A stretch of 64,000 nt of DNA, taken from the NCBI GenBank assembly GCA_019188255.1, contig JAETXT010000010.1:1054001-1118000 (forward strand), read 5' to 3'. Positions within the stretch are counted from its first letter, which is position 1. Each line of letters opens with the position of its first letter. The stretch comes from Verticillium longisporum. Its lineage: Eukaryota; Ascomycota; Sordariomycetes; Glomerellales; Plectosphaerellaceae. Shown here in pieces: positions 22,610 to 34,300 of this stretch. The position numbers were made by a program, and so were the translations under genes. The notes below the pieces were generated by a model, which worked only from the letters and a program-made list of their open reading frames with translations, did not search any database and had not been told where the DNA came from.

Positions 22610-25600
22610 GAGGCGGCCTGGTTGTTGTGATGTGATTTCCTTGTCAGTCTCCGCTTCACCAAGCCCGCCATGTCCAGCCGAGCAGACCATTGGAACTGTG
22701 CTAGTATATGCCACAGAAGGCGACACTTTCTCTGGGTGTGCCCCGGCACTACGCCGCCCAGCACGTCCAGGCAGGCAGCAGGAGTGAGGCAGCACCAGAA
22801 GCGGGGATCATTATCATCACGATCAACGAGCAACCCAGATTTTTGTTGATGCCAGCAAGCGAGCCATACGACGACACTCACCAGCAGAAGAAAGACCGGA
22901 TGACTGGGGCAACAATGAGCAACTAGGGACTTGCTGCTCCTAGACATCGGGGAGCTGTTCGGTCCTCCGGCTCGTAAATGACCTAGATCAAGCGTCGATG
23001 ACTCGGTCGACTGTCGGTGGAATTCGATCCTGGTCGTCCGGTTCCATCTCACAGGGCTGAAAGTCACCTTGGTCTACATGTACATGTGCATGCTCAGAGT
23101 ATATATCCTACCTGGGCACGTTGTCCTTCTGCCATTCGTCTCCGAAAGGCCCCGCGCGTGACGACCTCCCACTCCTGCTCAATGTTAAGGCTGCTACAAT
23201 CGGCCATAAGGTAGTCAAATGTCGGAGACGGGATTCAGTGCGCTGTGAGATTGAGTGGTGCTGTCATCAGTGGTTAGTGGGGCAGAGACACCCTGAATGG
23301 AGGGAGGAGCAAGTGTGTGCCCCGTGCTGGCCTGTTCTGACTAGGTACCTAGGCAGCTACCAGGTACAGTATGGTAGGAGGTCCTGTAGCGCCTCCCGGT
23401 GCGTCTACAACGTTCAGCGCATGGAATCTGCCAGCTGCCCTGTGACCCAGGCGTGTGCAAGGCTCCTGCCTGTTCCCCACCAACACCAACAGACTTGCCT
23501 CGAAACATCTCCATACCGCTTCATCGACTTCCTCATCATTCATGTCCTCTTGACCACAATATCTGACCGAGCGATATGCACCAGAACCGAGAAATGAAAT
23601 CATCCTTGACTCTCACCGATCCTGTCTGAACAGAAAAGTCAACCCCCTCCTACGGTATCTAAGAAACGTACAACGATGGCTGGCCAACCGCCTGAGCCTG
23701 ACCAAAGACTACCTACCTGTCTGTCCCTTGGGAGCACGCACTCATATCACACGGCCAGTCATCCGCTCTATCATGGGCCTTCATCCCCGAATGATGATCA
23801 GTCCAGCTTTTTCTGGACCGTACGCCGGGCTGGCTTGGGCCACATCCTGGTCCGCCGCATCGTGCCCGGGTCCATGCCTCGTGCCCAGGGGTCAATCTCC
23901 GGGGACTTCAATGCCATCATCGCACATTTCGCCCCTCGGCACTTTCGTGGATCAATGGGTCCTGGCCAGACACCCATCGAACGAACCCACACTCACTGCT
24001 CGCTTGTCCCAGCAGCCTCGGTTCAAGACGACCAGGCTGCCCGAGCGCCGCCCTTGTTGGGACTCGCGCCGGACCTCTTGCCCTGTCAGGCCAGCAAACC
24101 CACGCCGGCCTCGTCGTCAAACGCCCAGGGCTGGTGCCTGACCTGGGCGGCACACGGCGGCACTGGGCAGAGGCCATTCGGTTGCCTTGCCTCGCACTCG
24201 ACTGCTCCGTTCCGTTCACTAGTCGCCAGTGCGGACCTGCCCTTCCCAGACACAGGAAGCCTCAGACAAGGGCCGTTGATGCTTGGCGTCCCATTTTCGT
24301 CATGATGAGAATAGACACAGATGCGCCGTTCACGGTTCCTCAGTTCTTTACTTGGGTTTGTTCATAGCGCTGACCTGGGCTACGCAGGCCCACATGCCGG
24401 TCTGGTTTTTTTTTTTTTTGAGGCTGCTGAGCAGGTAATTTGAGACGGCAGTGCATGCGGACCGCTTCCTGGGCGGATGGAAGATTGGTGTGAGACTGGA
24501 TGTATTGCTGGCGCTATCGACAGCCACGATCCAAGTTGGGCATCCGCCATCACGGAGGCTATTCCGTGGTGTAGGGCTGATGCCGTGTCCAGCGCGGAGG
24601 ACATGGTGCAGTTCCAGCACGAGAGCAGTGGCCTCTCCCACTCGCATGGCCTCTAGACTGCTTGTTTGTCACGTCCACAGCTCAAACAATTCGGATTACA
24701 GGAACCTCTCTACTCGATCAACCTTCTTCCATTTCTGCTCCAATCGTAAAGATCAGCCAGCCAGGCTGTGCGCTGCCACAACCAGTCGGTTTCCCCCATC
24801 TGACTGGCTTCAACTGCCCCCCCCCCAAATTTCTCGGCTTCTTGGCAACAGCGCTGCCTCAACTCCTCCACGGGATAAGGGCTCATTTCAAGTAGCCGCT
24901 GACCACCCTTGCTGATGCTTAGGGGGGGTTCGCGATGGGCCATTGCCCATACACCTCGAGAAGCATTAATGATCAACCGCCAGACTTTGAGAGCTTGGCC
25001 AACAATTTGAATGCGAACTCAAAAAGGTGGCGCGGAATCAGGAACAACAGCTCATGTTCGCTGATGGCGAAAATCACATCAGCCCAGCATGACCAATGTT
25101 GAGCTGCGAATCATAATGTGGAAAGACAGATGCAGGTGCGCCACCACTGTTGTCCGTTGTGCAGGCCCCCCGTCTCATTCGGCTCCGACCGTGAGACCAC
25201 TGACTTGAACTGGAAAGACCGAGTCAGGCCGTGGCTCAAGGCTGAGACGACTGACAGCGTGCTTGCTGACTACTCTCTACCACCAGCAAGCTCCAAGAAC
25301 TGAGGTTTCACCGGAACCTAACCGCTCACTCTGGACATTGGCCAAGCTCGCGTCAAGATTCTTGCCTTGGGAGTGAGTTTGCAGGCAACAGGTGACGAGA
25401 GGGAAGGTAGGGAACGAGAGAAAGACAGGTGTCTATCTGACAACCATTTGAACCCTCGGGCAGCCTGAACTTTCAGCCCTACGCCCCCAGGTCCTCGCTG
25501 CACCCACACCCCTCGGAGAAGGACCCACGTCGTCGCCTAGAAGGCCCGGCCCAGCAGGGTTGATCCCACATACTTTGCCCTAGACAAGCTCGAAGCCTCG

Positions 25601-27558
25601 TGTGAGGGTGCGTTGGTCGCGTTTTCAATGCTGGGGCGGTAGACGACTTGCATTCAAGAAACGCGCGTTGGTCTACACGGCCCGATGATGACACTGCTTG
25701 AGCAACCCGTTCATGTACACTGATTCCACAGTTAGATCTTTCGAAACGCCTTGACAGCCCAAGAATAGAGCAGAGGACGTACTCACAGACAGTGGTCTGT
25801 GTCGGAGCGTCTCAAGCTAAAAGGCACCATTCAATCGTCAACCACAAGACACACACAGTCAACACCGATCTGCTGCAATGCGTGCCTCGAAGCGGATCGC
25901 CGGAAACCCCGCGTCTGATTCAGCATCTGAATCAGCAAGCTCTTACCTGCCGTGGGAAATGACTGGTGAGGGCTCAAACCTTAGGGCGACAAGGCGCTCC
26001 CACCGTCGCGCATGGGGTGTGCTGCGCCACGCTCGGTTGATGATCTGGATACCTGCCAAGGGACCTGGGGAATTGTCTATCCGCCAGCCTTCTCGGACGA
26101 GCCAAAGAGCCCGACAGCCGCTAAGCCATTCGTCATGATCAACTGCTCCTGCAATGCACTGTTCGCCGAAACCGATGGAGCAGCACCTTTGCGTACGCCG
26201 TCAGAATCAAGACATGCCGACGCTCGATTAGCGGCCGAACGACGAAAGCAATTCATGGGAACACAGCATGGAATCACGATGGTGCTCCGAGTCTAATGCC
26301 TTGTTGGCAGTTGTGGTTTCTCCTTACGCCATGGCAACCCAGGCAGTGCCTCACAGGTGTCTGGGTTCTTCCTGACCACCTCCTTCAACGAGTAGGAGGT
26401 ACCATTATTCAATGAGGCGGCCACATTCCCATCGCCCCGAAAAAGGAACGAGGACCGAAATACTTACCAGGGTGGATTGCCTTCCGAATTCGATTACACC
26501 CCGAGAATCCTGTCCAATAAGACATCGGGCCACGACCTGAAACCTGAGATCGACTCTCGCCCGAGCTCTGATGCCAACTGATTACCTGGAAACGTAGTGG
26601 GGGTTGGGTACTGAATGAACTGCACTGCCAGGCGGCGATCGTGTCAACTGGCTGACTGGCCGCCAACTTTCTCGAGCATCATGCAAGTGCCTTTCAATGT
26701 GTTGTGGCATTTCTCTTGGCGCAACACAAATAGAATGATGCGCTCGCCACTCTCAACGAGCAAGCCCACCGGGCCAACTCCTCTAGGCACCGCTTGAAAT
26801 CGACGGATCAAAGCAGCACCATCACACAGTTTAGTCGCCTTGCAGCGCAGGAGGTTACATGAGCAGATTATTACTATTCAGGCTGAATCGGAGCACTTTG
26901 TCGATCTCGTAGCAGATCATAGTGGGTAGCGGGCGGTTTAGTTTCCGCCATTCTTCAGGACTTGCGAAGCAATTCGTTGTCAGATCTTGGCCAGGCACAC
27001 AACAGGTGGAATCGGCCTCTCTCATGGACAGAACCAGGGGAGAAATGATCGACCTTCGGCACGAGCGGTCCTGCACAACCCGGAATTCCGCCATCAACTG
27101 CCGTCTCCGGCTTCCGGCTTCCGCTGTGGGCCGTACGATTCACAGTCGGCCAGTCAGTCGCCTTGTTTCCCGGATCGCGAGGCGCAGCTCCATGATGCTT
27201 GTTGGAAGCCCCCTGCATCGAGACCTGTCAAGTTTTCTGGATGGGGTGATCTGTTGACGTACGTGCAAGTACGTAGGACAATCTGAGCCATAAGCCAGCA
27301 ACGCGTTCAGAACCGCGAGTCATTCTAGTGCCAAGACATGTCGCCTTGGTTGGGCTCAACCCTGGTTTCCATACACCAAGGCGACAGGCCGTGGCATTCG
27401 CCAACTGCCGGACAACAAACTGCTTAGTAGGTATCTCTTTCAACGAGAGGGCGCAAGGTACCTTCAGCCCCCGCTCGCATGGGGGCCAAGCCGACAATAC
27501 TACTAGCATTCATTTCCTCTTTCAAGATCAATAGGCACAAGCTAGTAGGTCAGGATGT

Positions 27559-27566
27559 ACGCTGCA
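27559..27566. repeat. target-site duplication, left copy
   Basis: ACGCTGCA directly abuts the left end of the inverted-repeat element and is found again at its right end. Confidence 0.75.
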
Positions 27567-27714
27567 GGAGGATGGCTATTTTCTCTGCCGCTATAGGCTA
27601 TTCGCTCTACCCGACTAGGGTAAATGCACGCTAGATAGGGGATAAGCTAGAAATATAGCTCTATTACCTAAATTAGCTAGGGTAACTATATACCTCTACT
27701 TATCTCTTATATCT
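27567..27714 (+). repeat. left terminal inverted repeat
   Basis: It pairs with 28213-28358 on the opposite strand. The arms share long identical stretches, for example around GGCTATTCGCTCT and ACCTAAATTAGCTAGGG. This arm carries more TA at positions where the other arm keeps CA or TG. Confidence 0.85.
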
Positions 27715-28212
27715 TTAAGTTATTAATAAAGTACGTAAATCGCTAAATAGATAATAATAGCCCTTAGCGGCCTAAGGTAGCTAGTATTAATCTTTTTATA
27801 TTATAAATTAAGATATCGGAAAGACTATAATAAACGATAAATTAGCCTTAATTAGAGGCTATTTAGAACCCTCTTTACTACTTATTATAGTCTCTAGCTA
27901 TAGTTATAGAGAGGTACTACGTATCTATAGTAAAGGAGATAATAGGACCCTCGGTAAAGGGCTCAGTAATAGGCTCGGTAACGATTAGTGAGTTTATTAG
28001 TAAAGGAGGTATTAGAGAGGCTTCGTTTAATAATAAAATAAGGCATTAGCGATATCTAAAGGGCTTAGAATAGGCGTATTTAGTAATATTACTATATTCA
28101 AGGGTATTAATAAATATAGAGCCTTAGGGGGCTATTTAGGTTACTTTATTAGCTAGTTATAGCTAGTCTTTAGCTCGAAATTTATCGAGAAACTCCTCGA
28201 GAGAGACTCGTA

Positions 28213-28358
28213 TATATAGGAGACGAGCAGAGGTATATAGTTGCCCTAGCTAATTTAGGTAATAGAGCTATATCTGGAACTTGACCCTTGTCTAGCGTGT
28301 ATTTACCTTGGTCGGGCAGAGCGAATAGCCTATAAGGGCAGAGAAATAGCCGTCCTCC
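28213..28358 (-). repeat. right terminal inverted repeat
   Basis: The reverse complement matches 27567-27714. It retains more of the ancestral CA/TG positions than the left arm. Confidence 0.85.
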
Positions 28359-28366
28359 ACGCTGCA
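28359..28366. repeat. target-site duplication, right copy
   Basis: ACGCTGCA is identical to 27559-27566 and lies immediately outside the right inverted repeat. Confidence 0.75.
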
Positions 28367-31300
28367 GGTGAATGAACCAGATTTCCAGGGTCTCGCAATC
28401 TATTGACAAGGGAGCTATCGAATGAAGTCCGATCGTCCGTCCCCATGCTTCATTCAGGGATCGAAGAGTCGGCACTGCTCACACATGACCCACGAGAATC
28501 GTTTGCAACTATCAGAAGAGGATCATGCTGCATATGACAGCTTCGTGTCCGTTGCCAAATTATGCGTGGCAAAAAATTCAGGCTATTGAATCGTAAGCCA
28601 TCTTGGTACGAATTAATCGCCCACTGATCATGACCTACAAGGATAGCGCTTGACAAGACCAACGACCTGTTGAACAAGGCCTTAGACATCAATATCGCCA
28701 CACAGCGGAGTCATTGGTGCTTCCGCCCCTGAAGAACCTGGCAGACACGATCGCCAAGCTTTTAGGAATTTTCCAAGGCATGGCTGGTTAAAAACAGGAA
28801 AGGCAATGCTGCTAGGCACCACGACTTGCCTGAGTGATGTTGCATTGCATGATCTTACAATAGACGGCACATGCAGTTGGCTCCTGGCTGTGCTAAGAAA
28901 GGGGGAAAGGAACACGAAAATCTAGATGATGCAGCCGCAACAAAAGAGCAGCCGGGCACGCCGCAGGGGCGAAGCGACCGATCGCTTGTCCAGTTATGGG
29001 TTGCTGCATGATCGCTTTTTTGAATCTGGTGGTGCGGGGGAGACCCGAAGACTGGTTGGCGGCGCATCCAGCGGTCCATGTCCTCCTTGTTTGGTCAGGC
29101 GCTCAGCTGGGTCGATCCAGACATCCTGGCTGTTGATGACTGCCCGGGTTGACTGGCGCAAAGACACCAGGCTCGGCGTCTTGATGCAAGCCGTTAAGGC
29201 TATCATACCAAGGCAGTTGCACTGCAGATCTTGTTGAACGGATCTATCTGATCTCAAAGGCCTTTCGGAGAACGCGACACATGCCAGGCATGCCCAGTTG
29301 GGGTTACAATGCGCATGGCTTTTGACGAGCGTCACTCGGCCGTCCACTTGCATTGCTTTGCAAATATCTCGGACGACGGCGCTTGGCCGTGGTACGCTTA
29401 CATTATCCACCAAGAAAGCCACGGGCCGCACATACTGGCCTCCAGTCGTTGGCTCGAAGGCCGATGTCGTTGAACAGCCATGTTACGAAAGCGAATGCGC
29501 CAAGGTCGAAACAACCCTACAGGGCTGAGAGCCAACCAAGTTTGTGGATCGCTCTCAACGCAAGCCTCTTTCGAGCTTTCAGCAGCCTTAATGCAGAGGC
29601 TTGATCTCCACGACTGTTGGTCTAGGGTATCGGAGCATGACTAGAGACAACCTTTCACGCTGGCTGGGTCGCCACAATGAAATCTCGACTGCCTCGGCCT
29701 TCTCCGACAGCCCACGAGAGGTTCAGAATGTCCCCGGACAGTCCGATATCTTTTCATCCATAGTGAAGACTGAAAGGATCGCAAGTCGGGAGCGCGACAG
29801 TCATTCGTCACATTTCCTTCCGCTCGGGGTGGTCGTAAATTGCCCAATAGTGCATGCCCCATTTTCATGCGGGTGCTGCGATGCGACACATTGACGAGGG
29901 ATACAAGCCTGGGCGCCCAACATCACGATCCTTCTGGCTGCGTTGCGAGGGACAAGGGAAGACAGTGCTCGTGATACGCCATCATCTACTTACCTCCACC
30001 AAGCATTCCCTATTCCAACGCTTCGACAGGCACCCTATTCCGTCGCTTCGACAGGCACCCTTTTCCGTCGCTTCGACAGGCAGAAAGGCAATATCGATTG
30101 CAGAAGTCCTTTCCGCCTCGTTATGCGCCAATATGTGATGATCTGTGGACGTGGGCAACGCTCAACAGAGCAAGAGCAAGTCTTTGACACCAAGTTTGAT
30201 CCATGTCTTCGGCATGATCAACGTTGAAGCACACATATGGGCGGAATTTGGTGGAGACTCAGGGCCCTGATGAGCTCTGGCATGAAAGACGTGATTCGAC
30301 TGATGTCGTTCCGATAGCGCTCACAAACACAGTGAAGCAGTTTGCCAATGCTGTTTCGACATTGTCAACCCACAAAGCAGCTCACCAAGCCCGGGGCGAT
30401 GGCTTACACGTGCGCTCCGTATCTGCCGATATTGCGCTATAGGGGGGGGGGGGAGCCGGCCGCCGAGAGCGGCACGCTTCCTCCCAACACGAGGCGAGCA
30501 TTTTAGAGGCTTTTCCCCAAGAAGCTTCTCTTCCGTGGGATCCCCGGGTGGTATGGGCTGGGCTCAAGCTAAATGTGGGGTTACCGGCTATGCGCCCCCG
30601 GCTTTTTCTCTCATGACAGACTTGACAGGCGGATATGAAAAGGGACAGGTGCAAGGGTCTGGTTTCCAGCTCCATCGCACTGGTGCACGAAGTGAACACG
30701 ACAGGACATGAAGAGGCCATGATCGAGGTGATAGTGATACCACCCAATTTACCAGATCTTGGAGCGGGCTCTTCTGAAGACACCCCCTTTTTAGGGTCTC
30801 CTTCATCCACTGGCTTTGACTATACGTACCCTGCACGTCTAGCTTTCGTCCAAGACGGACATACTATCCATTTTCGGTTGGGCCATAGAAGCTTTCTAGA
30901 AGATTTCTGGAACCCGGGCCTCCCTTCCTCCCCTACCAGCCCAGCTTTTGATCAAGTCTCTGACCTGCTCACCCATCCGCCCTGTGCCTTGAGCCCTTCC
31001 CGCCGCTCCCGCGCTGGCATCATGTCACGGCAGCCAGCAGGGGTTCAGAGTCGCTGATCCACGACAGGGCCGGCAGGGGTTCAGTTCGGCAGGACCCAGT
31101 GGCCAAGGTGAGGCGTCGTGATATGATCAGTGGTGGGTTGGCGCTGACGCTCTGGTGTTGCACTGGCACCAAATCAAGGCAAAACAGAGCCGAAATGCTA
31201 CGGTTTGCCCCAAACAAGTTGGATTGGCGGTTGCGTAACCTCTTGGTGCTCCAGGCGAGCTTGCAGCATTGTTCTGACATGACAAACGAGCAGCGGCAGA

Positions 31301-34300
31301 CCAAACATACGTACTGAATCGGCTTGCTTCAGGTTCTGTCATGCAATCCGCCAGTCGCGCGCCACTAACCCGTCTGCCAACCAAGCGCGCACGCTACATG
31401 AAATTCTAGCCCTACGGTATGAGAAGCCGGACAGAAGGAAGCTCGCTTGATCGCCGACACCCTCAAAACCAGAGACACATAGACTTACTTGCTTCTCCTT
31501 CGGTGCTTTCGCGGTGCTGGGCAGAACCGCCTCCACTCAGCCCTCGCGATCGCCTGTCAATCTGTGCCATCTGAGTAAGTACCACCACAGCATGAAGGAA
31601 AAGTGGCCTCTGGAACTTGCCGTCCGGGGTTCGCTCCGCTTTGCAGTTTATCACATAAGTCGGTAAGCGTTTTTTTTTTTCTTATACCACGCCCCGTTGT
31701 CTGCCAGGCCAGGGCAACAACAGATGGAACATTGCCATTTGAGTTTTCCGGTTGTCCGCCGCCGCAGGGCAGGTGAGAGATCCGTGCTCGACCCCTCCAC
31801 CCCGGAGCAGCATGCGTTGTTGGCAACATGGCCGGCGCCGTCCCCAACGCCGGGGCGTGCGGGCTGTGCGGTTTGATGAGCTTGAATGAAGCTCCAGCTT
31901 ACCAAACACCGCCCTTGCCTTCGAAACAAAGACCAGAAGGACGGGACCCAACGACGGCGCTAGCCCCCTGACACGGGCGTCCGTGGTCACCCGGGTCCCG
32001 CCATCGCCTCGAGATTGAGCACGGGTCTTGGCAATGGTCCCCGGCGGTGGGTGGAGTGAGACACAAAGGGAGGCTGAGCTTGAGTGGTTTTCATCGTAGC
32101 CATGTCAGTGAACGGTCTCGACCAGAAGCTTGTTCTTGCTAGCTCAGCCCAGCGCATCGCAAGCTGGCAGTGGCACGAGGATGCTTGTCGTCACGACTCG
32201 GGCCTGTGCGCCGGAAGTCGGAGGAGAAAGGGTAGTCTAAGGAAATGACGTTCATTTGTTTCGAAGCATGATGGCCTCTCGCTTGCCCGTTCGGGCATCA
32301 ACCAGTGGAAATATCGAATCGGAATGGGAGGGGAGGGGTGTGGCCACGAGAGGCATCTCGCACCAACAAGGCCTTTTTGCTTTGCGATCCCCTTGCCCTG
32401 GTATCGGCGCGGTAGCTCACCAGGGTGAACTATCGCCTTCAGCCCCGGACGGTTCTCTTCATCGGCACTTGCGCAGGCCACCTCTCCCTTCCCCCGTTCG
32501 ACCTGGGAACCCCAGCCTTCATCTCCCATGCTTCGCAACGATCGTGGAGCCAATCTATCTTGCTGCCATGTGCAACTAGCGCAGCCGCGAGCAAACAGGC
32601 AGCACTACGGCAAGTGAGGACCAACAGACAGCTGAAGATGCCCATCTTGTGTCACAAGTTCGACCGAGACAAGCGGCAGGTCTGACCTTGCTTGCGTGTA
32701 TATTCGCAGCCGTAGTATGGCGCATGACGATGACGATGACGATGATTCAGTCGCGTCCTTACGTCGGCTTCCCCCCTCTTCTTTATCTCCTAGGCCCTCG
32801 CTTGCCTACCACCTTGCTCCGAAGCCATGACCCCGAGGGGGAAGACAAGAACTCTAATGACCGCTTCTGGCGACTCGACCACGCGACACAGCTGCCGAAC
32901 AGGCGGTCTGTCTAGCTACCCGCCCTAAACTGGCGCCACGGTTAGCAGATGGGAGAATCGGGGCGACAGGGAGGCGGGGGTCAGGTGGGGGAATCGATGC
33001 CTGATAATCGGCAAAACTGGCTAGTCTGGCTTCCTCTTCCTTTTCAGCTCGTGCTCGGGTAGAGGCTTGTATTGAGTCTAGCAAGGAACGTGTCTGGGAG
33101 GGGTGCGTAAGGCCATTTACGCGGCGCGTTACGACGAGCCGGACGACTGCCGCTTGCCCTCTAGGGCGTCGAACGCATCTCCGGCCCTCTTGAGATCACG
33201 CGGAAGGGGGTAGGGAAACCCGGCGATCGGGAGAGAAACGGGAGGGGGGTGCGCATTCACTCGCGCGCCACGGCTCTGTATGCTTGCTGTTGACCTTACA
33301 TGGGACATACAATGGCCCGACGGTTCGGTAGACGCCGTCCGCTACGCATGGTGTTGTACGTGATTTTCGCGCGGGCTCCTGGTGGCTCGTGCTATGGCTC
33401 GTGCTGACGAGGGGCTCTAGATGTTGCCATTGCATCGGTTTCGGTACCTGGCGGGGTTGGCGGGTATTTACTACATGGGCGTTACATGGCTTGGCAATTG
33501 GGCTGTGGAGGGTTTCGCCCAACGGTATTTCTGACTCTCCTTTCTCTGACACAGGCCCTGCTGGGGGAGCCCCAAAAAATCATCGAGCGTGTGGCCGCTT
33601 AGGCGGCGGCCAAGCGTATGCGTACGCTTCAGCCGTGTCTCTGAAGTAAGGCCATGGAAGTAGGTTCACCTATCCAGGTACCTACCAACCCGGTGGCTTA
33701 CGGCTGTCCAATTTTTCCCCCCAGTGGCCTGGCGATGTCGAGTTGAAAATGCGATCGACGTTGCGCCTCGCACCGATCGAGGCCCTTCGCACTTCGCTTC
33801 GACGTTGTGGTAATTGGCCATGCGGACAGACCCGGAATGTGACATGTTGGTCCGAGTTCGTCCTTGTGAGGAATGGTACGAGGTGGCTGGCTGCATCGTG
33901 AAGCTCTTCGACGCCACCACTGGAATCCTCGCATGCCCCCCACATGGCCAGCGAGTGAGTGACTGCCCTTGGCATCCCCCAATGCTGACGACCAGGCGGT
34001 TTGCGAGTGGAAGCGAGGGGCTCACGGCATTCCCCTCGACGCATCCATCAATACCGGTGCGTGGGCTCAGGGCGCCGGGGGTTCGTGCCGCAAGGGTCGG
34101 GCTGGTTCCGTGGGGGGTGTCATGTAGAACAACAATCGTCACCAGCGTGTGTGATAGAGTCCTGGGCCAAATAGCTCGAAGTATGCCGGCTCAGGGCTGT
34201 ATGCGGATGAGGTTTAATGAGTGAATGGAGAAGCACGTCAGCAGGTCGACGCGCCAGCAGGGGAGCGCTTCATCGTGTTACAGGCGTGAGGTCCTGAACA

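Larger units (their letters stand above)
20708..27558. other. long gene-poor region, left part
   Basis: Almost 7 kb with no gene I can support. The first 1-2 kb upstream of the C2H2 gene may be its long 5' leader and promoter. It contains a very G-rich tract at 21631-21734, a 9-bp tandem repeat at 22573-22609, and TACCTAGGTA-type palindromes at 21973-21986 and 23341-23367. Long open frames such as 21265-22041 (-) and 23676-24305 (+) are rich in Pro, Arg, Ser and Cys, overlap frames on the other strand and look like by-products of base composition. GC content stays high, so this is not a RIP desert. Confidence 0.5.
27567..28358. mobile_element. 792-bp non-autonomous inverted-repeat transposon (MITE-like), RIP-mutated
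   Basis: Long terminal inverted repeats of about 147 bp bound an AT-rich core of about 500 bp with no coding capacity. The outer ends read GGAGGA(T/C)GGCTATTT in inverse orientation. The element is flanked by an exact 8-bp direct repeat, ACGCTGCA. Eight-bp duplications are characteristic of the hAT superfamily, so a hAT-derived MITE is the best guess, although the termini are not the classic hAT ends. The body is depleted in CA and TG and rich in TA, with differences between the two arms almost all of the CA-to-TA or TG-to-TA type, the signature of repeat-induced point mutation. RIP implies that at least one other copy existed when it struck. Confidence 0.85.

Noticed and set aside
23676..24305. 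209-residue plus-strand frame
   Set aside because: Rich in Pro, Ser and Arg, overlaps frames on the other strand and shows no motif; typical of chance frames in GC-rich DNA.
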